10,789 nucleotides of DNA from Candidatus Woesearchaeota archaeon (lineage in GTDB: Archaea > Nanobdellota > Nanobdellia > Woesearchaeales > JACPBV01), in contig JAHWIN010000046.1 in NCBI GenBank assembly GCA_019322475.1, forward strand, positions 1 to 10,789, given 5' to 3'. The notes below the pieces were generated by a model that saw nothing but the letters and a program-made list of their open reading frames with translations, was not told the origin of the DNA and did not search any database. The translations under genes and the position numbers were made by a program. Shown one piece after another: positions 5,393 through 10,788 of the stretch; position 1 is the stretch's first letter; each line of letters begins with the position of its first letter.

Positions 5393-7168
5393 CTATTCAG
5401 AGGTTTTCTTGTATCTTTTGCCTTTCTCTTTTTTATCATACGTCAATGCCAGGTTCCTTAATATATCCCTATTAGAATTATCTATCGATAAAGCCCTTCT
5501 GAATATCTTTATTGCCTCATCGTACCTTTCTTTTAAACCATAAATCTGCCCCAGTTCATTATAGGACTTAATATCAGCAGGCTCTATCTCTATGGCTTTT
5601 TTAAACACATCTATAGCTTCATCGCACCTGCCTGCCTTAAATAAAAATAAGCCAAGATTTCTATAAGCCATTAAATTTTCCGGATCTGCCCTTATGGCTC
5701 TATTGAAGAACCCTATGCAGTTTTCATCTTTTTTCATAGCAAGCACAACACCCATATCCATCAATGCCTCTGACGAACCAGGATTTAATTGTATCGCCTC
5801 ATCAAGTATCTTTTCAGTTTCCCCCAACCTTTTGCCTCTCAGCTTGATCTGCGCCATATTTATCAAATCCTGCACCCCTTTTTCATCTTCCATCACTTCT
5901 TTGATTTCATCTTCGCTATAGCTGGACCTCTCTTTAAAAAGCCTGCATAACTCATTTATAAGCCGTGAATACCTGACCAGCTCTTTTAGGCTTTTTCCCC
6001 TGGTATAGAAAATTGTTTCAGCCTCATTGCCTATCCAGTCAGCATCTTTAATAAAATCATGCTCTTTTGCTATTTTACAGATTTCGGTGCCGGGTGTCAG
6101 CTGCATAATATATGTAAATACAGATGGTGGCCTTGTTTCTTCGATCAGCCTCATGGTCTCTCTGATAGTGTCATCTGTTTCTCCAGGACTGCCGACAATT
6201 ATGAAATAGTTAAATATAAGGCCAAATTTTCTCGCCAATAAGGCTGCTTTTTTTATCTGCTCTACTGTAATCCCTTTTTTTAGGTTGTCTAGAATTTTCT
6301 GCGAGCCTGATTCTATGCCATAACTAATGATAACACAGCCTGCTTTTTTCATCCATCTTAGCCTCTCCTCACAGACAAAATTAACTCTTGACCTGCAATC
6401 CCAGGTTATCTTTAATCCTCTTCTGATTATCTCCTTACATATGCCTATTGTCCTTTTTTTATCAAAAGTAAAGGTGTCGTCAGATATAATAAAAGAGGAT
6501 ATGCCATATTTTTTATTTAATATCTCCAGCTCATCAACGACATTTTTGGCGCTTCTTAACCTTACCTTGTGCCCCCATAAGCAGGGGGTATCGCAAAATA
6601 TGCACCTGCCTGGGCAACCCCTTGAAGTGATTATCCTTTTATACTGAAAATACTTTGCAGGTATGGGCAGCTTGTCCAGATCTTCCAGAACCTGCCTAGA
6701 TCCATTCTTAATAGCCTTATTTTCGCTCCTATAAACAACTCCGGGTATACCTTCAAATGATTTTCCTTCCTTTAATCTTTCTACAATATCTAAAAAAGCC
6801 ATCTCTCCTTCATTAAGCACGATCGCGTCTATATCTTTGGAGCCTAATAACTGCCCGTACATTATAGAAGAATGAGGGCCTCCAAAAACAACCAGTATCT
6901 TCCCGCTAATCCCCTTGACCAGTGCAGCTAACCTCATGCAGGTATGCCTATTGAACGTGTAGCAGCTGATTCCGACTATATCCGGATCTTTCCTTTCTAT
7001 AAGATCCCTGCACTCATCCCAATCTTTATCTGACAGATTCAGGACTTCGGCATCTATGTTCCTGTCTAAAAGAAGAGCCCCAATATAAAGAAGCCCGTTT
7101 GGGATCACATTCTGCTGGGTATTCACGATAGGAGTGTTTGGCTTAAATAATAACAAAACTTTCATCAT
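5393..7168 (-). CDS. B12-binding-domain radical SAM protein with C-terminal TPR repeats
   Basis: A 591-residue three-part protein. Residues 1-135 form a cobalamin-binding Rossmann-like domain (MKVLLLFKPNTP..., NGLLYIGALLL, DIVGISCYTF, VVFGGPHSS, NEGE). The classic DxHxxG cobalt ligand motif is not visible, as in many class B-type enzymes. Residues 175-390 are the radical SAM barrel, with the cluster motif C185-x3-C189-x2-C192 (RGCPGRCIFC), the GIESGSQ segment (284-290) and IVGSPGETDDTI (324-335). From about 433 to 570 there are four tetratricopeptide repeats, e.g. AYRNLGLFLFKAGRCDEAI and SYNELGQIYGLKERYDEAI, suggesting a protein partner. The substrate is unknown; relatives include methyltransferases and methylthiotransferases. 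ATG at 7168 or 7165 could both serve. The gene looks A/T-richer by eye than its neighbours and may have been acquired. Confidence 0.9.
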   Translation of the reverse strand: MMKVLLLFKPNTPIVNTQQNVIPNGLLYIGALLLDRNIDAEVLNLSDKDWDECRDLIERKDPDIVGISCYTFNRHTCMRLAALVKGISGKILVVFGGPHSSIMYGQLLGSKDIDAIVLNEGEMAFLDIVERLKEGKSFEGIPGVVYRSENKAIKNGSRQVLEDLDKLPIPAKYFQYKRIITSRGCPGRCIFCDTPCLWGHKVRLRSAKNVVDELEILNKKYGISSFIISDDTFTFDKKRTIGICKEIIRRGLKITWDCRSRVNFVCEERLRWMKKAGCVIISYGIESGSQKILDNLKKGITVEQIKKAALLARKFGLIFNYFIIVGSPGETDDTIRETMRLIEETRPPSVFTYIMQLTPGTEICKIAKEHDFIKDADWIGNEAETIFYTRGKSLKELVRYSRLINELCRLFKERSSYSEDEIKEVMEDEKGVQDLINMAQIKLRGKRLGETEKILDEAIQLNPGSSEALMDMGVVLAMKKDENCIGFFNRAIRADPENLMAYRNLGLFLFKAGRCDEAIDVFKKAIEIEPADIKSYNELGQIYGLKERYDEAIKIFRRALSIDNSNRDILRNLALTYDKKEKGKRYKKTSE

Positions 7169-7187
7169 AGTAAGTATATATTCTTTG

Positions 7188-7198
7188 TTTAAATTATT
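7188..7198 (-). promoter_or_regulatory. TATA-like box of the radical SAM gene
   Basis: AATAATTTAAA on the minus strand is 20-30 bases before the paired ATG codons at 7165-7168, suggesting a very short leader or none. A second TATATA at about 7175-7181 is too close to the ATG. Confidence 0.4.
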
Positions 7199-7281
7199 TG
7201 TGCATACCGATCAGTTATCGATGCCAGAAATAAAACTTAATGGATTATGAGAAAATTGAAGTTTGCCCGATACACCCCCTT

Positions 7282-7312
7282 GGACTGTTGCTCACCATGT
7301 TCGCAACAGCCC
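7282..7312 (-). other. 10-bp hairpin downstream of tRNA-Glu
   Basis: In the 176-base gap between the radical SAM gene and tRNA-Glu, the minus strand can fold GGGCTGTTGC against GCAACAGTCC (10 pairs, one G-U) around an 11-base loop. It follows tRNA-Glu by about 33 bases. It could be a 3' trailer or a small RNA; no T-run follows. The rest of the gap (7200-7281 and 7313-7344) shows nothing I can name. Confidence 0.4.
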
Positions 7313-7344
7313 TAAGATAGCAGGATAAAAAATAAGAAGAAAAA

Positions 7345-7419
7345 TGCCCCCAACGGGATTTGAACCCATGTCCCAGCCTCGAAAAGGCTGGATGATTGGC
7401 CGGACTACACCATGGGGGC
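7345..7419 (-). tRNA. tRNA-Glu(UUC), intronless
   Basis: The 75-base minus-strand gene has acceptor GCCCCCA/TGGGGGC with discriminator A, D arm GTG...CAT with loop TAGTCCGGCCAAT, anticodon arm CAGCC, loop TTTTCGA, GGCTG (anticodon TTC) and T arm ATGGG, loop TTCAAAT, CCCGT. CCA is not encoded. It is the only intron-free tRNA in the window. It lies 37 bases after tRNA-Ile on the same strand with no good TATA box between them, so the pair is probably one transcript cut by RNase P and tRNase Z. Confidence 0.95.
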
Positions 7420-7429
7420 CTGATGAAGT

Positions 7430-7453
7430 GGCAGAGCATTTTACAGCCCTGCC
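7430..7453 (-). other. Hairpin between tRNA-Ile and tRNA-Glu
   Basis: The 37-base spacer of the two tRNAs folds almost entirely into one hairpin: GGCAGGGC with GCTCTGCC on the minus strand (8 pairs, one G-U) around an 8-base A/T-rich loop. It may guide processing of the dicistronic precursor. Confidence 0.5.
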
Positions 7454-7492
7454 GGATGGGCCCAAGGGGATTTGAACCCCCGACCTCCGGCT

Positions 7493-7537
7493 GGCTTCGA
7501 GGGCCTCTGGAGTTTTTTGTTGTGTCCAGAGGCTTCA
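7493..7537 (-). other. tRNA-Ile intron 2, canonical position 37/38 (45 bases)
   Basis: The intron core is an 8-bp hairpin, GCCTCTGG with CCAGAGGC, around a 15-base loop. At the BHB, anticodon-loop CTTA faces intron GAAG (three of four pairs), with bulges TA|T and CC|A. Cutting leaves A37 joined to A38, giving loop CTTATAA. Confidence 0.82.
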
Positions 7538-7545
7538 TATAAGAC

Positions 7546-7575
7546 TTGCGCTTACAGAAAAGAAATTTCTGAAAA
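7546..7575 (-). other. tRNA-Ile intron 1, position 29/30 (30 bases)
   Basis: This intron has a complete BHB. The central helix is exon GCGC (nt 24-27) with intron GCGC; the 5' bulge is CG|T and the 3' bulge AA|G. The inner helix is TTTCAGAA with TTCTGTAA (one T-T mismatch), and the outer helix is exon AGA with exon TCT. Removal restores nt 30 to pair with nt 40. The position is non-canonical. Confidence 0.85.
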
Positions 7576-7632
7576 CGGCGCTCTAAACCAGACTGAGCTA
7601 TGGGCCCGTAATAAGCTAGAGAAACCATTTTA

Positions 7633-7640
7633 TTTATAAA
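7633..7640 (-). promoter_or_regulatory. TATA box of the tRNA-Ile/tRNA-Glu unit
   Basis: TTTATAAA ends 26 bases before the first base of tRNA-Ile. The divergent tRNA-Ser gene has the identical box at the identical distance. Confidence 0.7.
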
Positions 7641-7712
7641 TATTTCTTAAACAGGATAATCATGGAGGATGCTCATTCTCAGGGCTAAAACAAAAACAGA
7701 ATTAGGATAACA

Positions 7713-7720
7713 TTTATAAA
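7713..7720 (+). promoter_or_regulatory. TATA box of tRNA-Ser
   Basis: TTTATAAA lies 26-33 bases before the first base of tRNA-Ser on the plus strand. The 72-base stretch between this box and the divergent tRNA-Ile box shows nothing else I can identify. Confidence 0.7.
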
Positions 7721-7775
7721 TTCATGGGCAAATACTTCATGTTATGCCACGGTGGCACAATCTGGTACTGCGCGG

Positions 7776-7797
7776 ATTATCATCAGGATAAGCGCAA
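7776..7797 (+). other. tRNA-Ser intron 1, position 29/30 (22 bases)
   Basis: The central helix is GCGC with GCGC, exactly as in tRNA-Ile intron 1, with bulges GG|A and AA|G and inner hairpin TTATC/GATAA. The outer exon helix does not form, so the site is relaxed. Removal gives stem CGGGC, matching GCCCG. Confidence 0.82.
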
Positions 7798-7805
7798 GCC
7801 TTGAG

Positions 7806-7829
7806 TGTTTGTTCACAAAGGTCCAGGTT
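7806..7829 (+). other. tRNA-Ser intron 2, canonical position 37/38 (24 bases)
   Basis: Anticodon-loop CTTG pairs with intron CAGG (one G-U), with bulges AG|T and TT|A. A short inner hairpin TTTG/CAAA forms. Removal gives loop CTTGAGA, typical of tRNA-Ser. Confidence 0.82.
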
Positions 7830-7861
7830 AGCCCGTTTCCGCAAGGATATCCCGGTTCAAA

Positions 7862-7891
7862 AGACGGATGAGAGTTCATCTGCCCTGAAAG
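7862..7891 (+). other. tRNA-Ser intron 3, T loop position 59/60 (30 bases)
   Basis: T-loop TTCA pairs with intron TGAA, with bulges AA|A and AG|T, directly stacked on the T stem CCCGG/CCGGG. The inner hairpin is GGATGA with TCATCT (one G-U). This is a complete BHB inside the T loop, separating A59 from T60. Confidence 0.88.
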
Positions 7892-7907
7892 TCCGGGCCG
7901 TGGCGTC

Positions 7908-9401
7908 TTATCTTATGACAAAGCCGTCCAGCTTCTCTATAGCGTATTTGACGTAATTGAGCTTATGCCTGTCATGGCAGTATATCGTATAGAGCTTATC
8001 ATTTTTCCTTACCCTGTCTCCAACATGCTTATAGAGGTATATCCCTGCCCCTTTTGATCTTGGAGAGCCGGCAACCCTTGCTATCTTGGATATGGTCTTG
8101 TTGCTTATCTCCCTTACAAAGCCGCTTTTACCTGCCCTGACATCATAGCTTACGTCCCCTAACCTTATCCTGGAAGGGTCTATTATCTTTTTTCCCTGCA
8201 TCTTGATGATCTCTACCATCTTTACGTAGGCTTTTCCGCTTTCAAGGATATCCTTTGCCATCTGGAGGCCCTTCCCCTTTGAAGCCTTGCCTGCCATCTC
8301 AAGCATAAGGCCTGCCATCATAAGGCTTTTTCTCTTCAGGTCTTCAGGCCCTCTTTCATCGTTCTTCAGCGTCCATAAGACATCCCTCGCTTCAAGCGCA
8401 GCACCTATCCCATTTCCTATGGGCTCTTTTCCGTCAGTTATTATCACCTTAGCTTTCATCCCCAGCTTTTTGGCCAGCATCTCAAAATCCCTCTTCAGCT
8501 GCAGAGCCTTTTTCCTGCTCGGAAGCTTAGCCCCCTTCCCTGTGGGTATATCTACAAGAACATGCGTTGATGTTACAGATGCTTTCTTGGCTATCACAGA
8601 AGCCAGCAGCTGTGATTTGGCATCTATAGCAAGAGGCCTCTCTACCCGTATTATCTTGTCGTCAGCAGGCGCCAGGTTTAAAGCACCACCCCATACGATG
8701 CAGCCGCTACACTTCTTCAGCACCTTTTTCATCCTTTTGAGGGGGACATCAACATCCGCCAGTATCTCCATAGTGTCAGCTGTTCCGGCAGGGCTTGTTA
8801 TGGATCTTGAGCTTGTCTTTGGGACTATCGCTCCTGAAGCGGCAAGTATAGGGACTATTATCATAGTTGTCCTGTTGCCTGCAACACCCCCTATGCAGTG
8901 CTTATCCATTATAGGGTATCTTCCAACATCCAGGGTATCTCCGTAAGAGGCCATAGCCTTTGTCAATAATGTTGTTTCCCTTATATCCAGCTCATGGGAA
9001 TAGCATGCTGCTACAAAGTAAGTGAGCTCTATCTCACTCAGCTTATTATGCACTATATCCCATACTATCTGGTCTATCTCCTTTTTGGTGAGCTTAAAGC
9101 CGTCAAGCTTTTTCTTTATGTAGTCGAGGGATGCTGGCTTTCTGGCCGGGATCATCCTTACTATGTCCTTGTCCTTAAGCCTTATCGATTTGAGGACCTC
9201 TTCATACAGCCCTATCTTTCCCTTGCCTACAGCCTTCCTGCTCTCACCTATGTTCAGAAGGACGGTCTCTACCCTGGAGTTTTTTATTATCTTGACCCTG
9301 TCCCCGCTGTGAAGGTCCATCTTCTCAGCATCCTTGGTGTTAAGGACAGCGACCAAAGGCCCTCCGCTTGAGATATCCATGTCCTTGACTTCAAGCTTCA
9401 T
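7908..9401 (-). CDS. deoA: AMP phosphorylase
   Basis: A 497-residue archaeal AMP phosphorylase (thymidine phosphorylase superfamily), which splits nucleoside 5'-monophosphates with phosphate to give a free base and ribose 1,5-bisphosphate. With ribose-1,5-bisphosphate isomerase and form III RubisCO this makes the archaeal AMP salvage route; neither partner is in the window. The N-terminal domain (1-84) is the extra small beta domain of this family. The phosphorylase core shows DKHCIGGVAGNRTTM (166-180), KTSSRSITSPAGTADTMEIL (195-214), GCIVWGGALNLAPADD (233-248) and VDIPTGKG (283-290). ATG at 9401 (MKLEVKDMDIS) is chosen because it matches the family N terminus; an in-frame ATG 13 codons earlier runs further into the upstream gene. 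It overlaps that gene's end by 11 bases, suggesting translational coupling. Confidence 0.93.
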   Translation of the reverse strand: MKLEVKDMDISSGGPLVAVLNTKDAEKMDLHSGDRVKIIKNSRVETVLLNIGESRKAVGKGKIGLYEEVLKSIRLKDKDIVRMIPARKPASLDYIKKKLDGFKLTKKEIDQIVWDIVHNKLSEIELTYFVAACYSHELDIRETTLLTKAMASYGDTLDVGRYPIMDKHCIGGVAGNRTTMIIVPILAASGAIVPKTSSRSITSPAGTADTMEILADVDVPLKRMKKVLKKCSGCIVWGGALNLAPADDKIIRVERPLAIDAKSQLLASVIAKKASVTSTHVLVDIPTGKGAKLPSRKKALQLKRDFEMLAKKLGMKAKVIITDGKEPIGNGIGAALEARDVLWTLKNDERGPEDLKRKSLMMAGLMLEMAGKASKGKGLQMAKDILESGKAYVKMVEIIKMQGKKIIDPSRIRLGDVSYDVRAGKSGFVREISNKTISKIARVAGSPRSKGAGIYLYKHVGDRVRKNDKLYTIYCHDRHKLNYVKYAIEKLDGFVIR

Positions 9402-10482
9402 TTTTCGCTGCCTTTTTCTTAGAACGCCTTTCCCTTTCATATGCCCCGATAAAGGTTACAAAGAGGACAAGGACAAGAGGGCCTACTACGACGCCTATAG
9501 TGCCAAGAAGATAAAGGCCTCCCAGCACGCCTACCAGGATCAATACAGGATGCACCCTTGCTTTTTTGCTTATTATCTTCGGCCTCAGAACATTGTCTAT
9601 GCTGCTGATAAGGACTACACCATATAATAAAAAGAGGAGGCCCATAATTACCTCATGGCTGTTATTGGAGGCTATGCCCCCAAAGAGCTTAAGGATCGCA
9701 GGAGGAAGCCAGATTATCGCAGTCCCTATAAACGGTATCATAGCTGCAAAGATCATGACAAATCCCCATATCATGGGCGAGGAAACGCCAAAGATGAAAA
9801 AGCCTATGCCACCTACGATCCCCTGGACAACAGATACAAGGATGTACCCATATATGACTGCGAAGGTTACATTGCCAAACCTGTCGAAAAGGTGCCTCTT
9901 GTAGATGTCCTTTAAGGGGAGTATCCTTTTAAGGTCGCCTATTATTTTTGGCCCGTCCTTGAAGAGGTAGAATAATGTAAAGATAGTGACGAAGAAGTTC
10001 AATACGAACTTAGGGATGGAAAAGACCATGTCTGATATATGGTCGATTATATAAGAGGTAACTTTTCCTAAGGTACTTTCCAGGTGGTACTTGACCTGGG
10101 GCTCATTGAGAAAATCACCTATGTAACCTATAAGCCCGCAGAATGGATTCTCTTGGGGGCAATTTTGGAACATCTCCCCCATAGCCAGCAACTTCTGCTT
10201 GGATGTAAGGTAAGAGACGTAGGCTTCCTTGGTAAGGGTGTTAAGGACAAAGAACAGGGGCAGGATAAGGATCAGGATGACCAATAGGGTAGTTATCATG
10301 GATGCGATGTTCTTGTTTCTCACTTTCTTCCTGACCCACCTGTATACCGGATAAAAAAGATAACATAAGAAGATGCTGGCCAAGAGCGCTCCTACGAACG
10401 GCTTTATGATAAGGAAGACTATTACCATCATCACTAGCGAAAAGAAGATAAAGAAGTATTTTGAATAGTCCTCTTTTTGAAT
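9391..10482 (-). CDS. AI-2E family transporter (membrane permease), probable ATT start
   Basis: A multi-spanning membrane protein of the AI-2E (PerM/YdiK/TqsA) family. Despite the name, substrates differ; some members export autoinducer-2 and some act as Na+/H+ exchangers. From the ATT codon it has 363 residues. Family marks include LYLFYP-like CYLFYPVYRWVRKK near the first membrane helix, FTLFYLFKDGPKI, the MIPFIGTAIIWLPPAI segment and DNVLRPKIISKKARVHPVLILVGVLGGL near the C terminus. Starting at the GTG at 10434 would cut the first helix (FFIFFSLVMMVIVFLII) in half and has no ribosome site. The frame is open upstream to a TGA at 10489-10491 with no ATG, GTG or TTG, while a GAGGTGAT site lies five bases before ATT 10480-10482. 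The gene overlaps AMP phosphorylase and shares its promoter. Confidence 0.87.
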   Translation of the reverse strand: MQKEDYSKYFFIFFSLVMMVIVFLIIKPFVGALLASIFLCYLFYPVYRWVRKKVRNKNIASMITTLLVILILILPLFFVLNTLTKEAYVSYLTSKQKLLAMGEMFQNCPQENPFCGLIGYIGDFLNEPQVKYHLESTLGKVTSYIIDHISDMVFSIPKFVLNFFVTIFTLFYLFKDGPKIIGDLKRILPLKDIYKRHLFDRFGNVTFAVIYGYILVSVVQGIVGGIGFFIFGVSSPMIWGFVMIFAAMIPFIGTAIIWLPPAILKLFGGIASNNSHEVIMGLLFLLYGVVLISSIDNVLRPKIISKKARVHPVLILVGVLGGLYLLGTIGVVVGPLVLVLFVTFIGAYERERRSKKKAAKNEA

Positions 10483-10487
10483 ATTAC

Positions 10488-10495
10488 ATCACCTC
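10488..10495 (-). promoter_or_regulatory. Strong Shine-Dalgarno site before an ATT start
   Basis: GAGGTGAT on the minus strand matches eight bases of the archaeal anti-Shine-Dalgarno and is five bases from ATT at 10480-10482. The predicted leader from about 10497 just contains it. It also overlaps a three-codon reading frame, ATG AAG AGG TGA. Confidence 0.65.
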
Positions 10496-10518
10496 TTCAT
10501 CTTAAGCTGATAACAGAG

Positions 10519-10526
10519 TATATAAA
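10519..10526 (-). promoter_or_regulatory. TATA box of the AI-2E/AMP phosphorylase operon
   Basis: TTTATATA on the minus strand predicts a start near 10497. Read on the plus strand the same bases are TATATAAA and could start transcription near 10548, just inside the left arm of the inverted-repeat element. Confidence 0.55.
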
Positions 10527-10540
10527 TCTTGTGAAAATCT

Positions 10541-10788
10541 GGCGATATTGAAAAGTTACCCTACTACGCTGACCAGAACGCCATACTTCGTATGGCAACC
10601 TGGTCATCTCGCTTTGAAAAGCTTCGCTTTTCTAACCTCTTACCCTGCTTCGCAAGCTAAGACGTCCTGGCCATGCCATGAATGCCTACGGTTTTAGAAA
10701 ACAAGGTTTTCTAAACCATCAGAAAAACAAGTTTTTCTAAGGCATTAATGGCATTCATGGCACAGACGGTTAACTTTTCAATATCGCC
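10541..10788. repeat. Nested inverted-repeat element with at least five inner hairpins
   Basis: Outer arms 10541-10560 and 10768-10788 are complementary except for one extra T. Inside are: GACCAG 10571-10576/10600-10605 with a symmetric AAC/AAC internal loop and GCCATAC/GTATGGC; GAAAAGC/GCTTTTC at 10616-10632; a small stem at 10646-10657; and a perfect 13-base pair of arms, 10674-10686 with 10750-10762. The last encloses two A/T-rich hairpins, 10690-10717 (12 bp, one bulged T) and 10721-10738 (8 bp). The first three are capped by C-TTC-G. No reading frame is evident. It could be a MITE-like element, a cruciform DNA site or a large structured RNA. The window ends one base past the right arm, so flanking duplications cannot be checked. 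Confidence 0.8.

Larger units (their letters stand above)
7457..7607 (-). tRNA. tRNA-Ile(UAU) with two introns (29/30 and 37/38)
   Basis: On the minus strand the ends are GGGCCCA and TGGGCCC plus A73, the D arm is GCTC, loop AGTCTGGTTTA, GAGC, and the T arm is GGGGG, loop TTCAAAT, CCCCT. Between D arm and variable loop (AGGTC) there are 75 extra bases. Two introns with good BHB sites account for all of them. After removal the anticodon arm is CCGGT, loop CTTATAA, GCCGG, and the tRNA is 76 bases. The anticodon is TAT, which reads the Ile codon AUA. Most archaea instead encode CAT and convert C34 to agmatidine with TiaS. Body sequence and A73 fit tRNA-Ile. Exons are 7576-7607, 7538-7545 and 7457-7492. 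A TATA box is 26-33 bases upstream. Other anticodon readings do not give a paired stem. Confidence 0.87.
7746..7905 (+). tRNA. tRNA-Ser(UGA) with three introns (29/30, 37/38, 59/60)
   Basis: The only plus-strand gene here. The ends are GCCACGG and CCGTGGC plus G73, the discriminator usual for archaeal Ser. The D stem is GCA/TGC with GG in the loop. Removing three introns leaves anticodon arm CGGGC, loop CTTGAGA, GCCCG (anticodon TGA, reading UCA), a 15-base variable arm with a GCAA-capped stem, and T arm CCCGG, loop TTCAAAT, CCGGG. The mature length is 84 bases, right for a long-variable-arm tRNA. Exons are 7746-7775, 7798-7805, 7830-7861 and 7892-7905. Every helix pairs fully after removal, and introns 2 and 3 have well-formed BHB sites. 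The gene ends two bases from the stop of the convergent AMP phosphorylase gene and could easily be missed by annotation software. Confidence 0.9.

Noticed and set aside
7421..7427. TGATGAA resembling box C of a C/D guide RNA on the plus strand
   Set aside because: No CTGA box D follows at a suitable distance, and the bases lie in the tRNA spacer.
7457..7607. Reading the Ile gene as Tyr (CTGTAAG loop), Leu (TTCAGAA loop) or Lys (CTT)
   Set aside because: None of these loops can be flanked by a stem complementary to GCCGG; only GT-CTTATA after CCG does, and both introns then have BHB sites.
7245..7628. A 127-codon open frame on the minus strand
   Set aside because: It runs through tRNA-Glu and tRNA-Ile; the RNA genes explain the sequence and the product resembles nothing.
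7746..7905. Alternative tRNA-Ser fold with stem CAAGC/GTTTG around CTTGAGT and no 37/38 intron
   Set aside because: The stem pairs, but about 39 bases would remain as variable arm, far too long. The three-intron model pairs every helix and gives the usual CTTGAGA loop.
8287..8946. A 219-codon open frame on the plus strand
   Set aside because: It is antisense to the conserved core of AMP phosphorylase, which is clearly the real gene.
9402..9440. Upstream ATG for AMP phosphorylase giving 13 extra residues
   Set aside because: MKLEVKDMDIS matches the family N terminus; the extra residues KGKGVLRKRQRK do not and would extend the overlap to 50 bases.
10541..10788. CRISPR array
   Set aside because: The repeats are inverted and of unequal length and spacing; there are no regular direct repeats or spacers.
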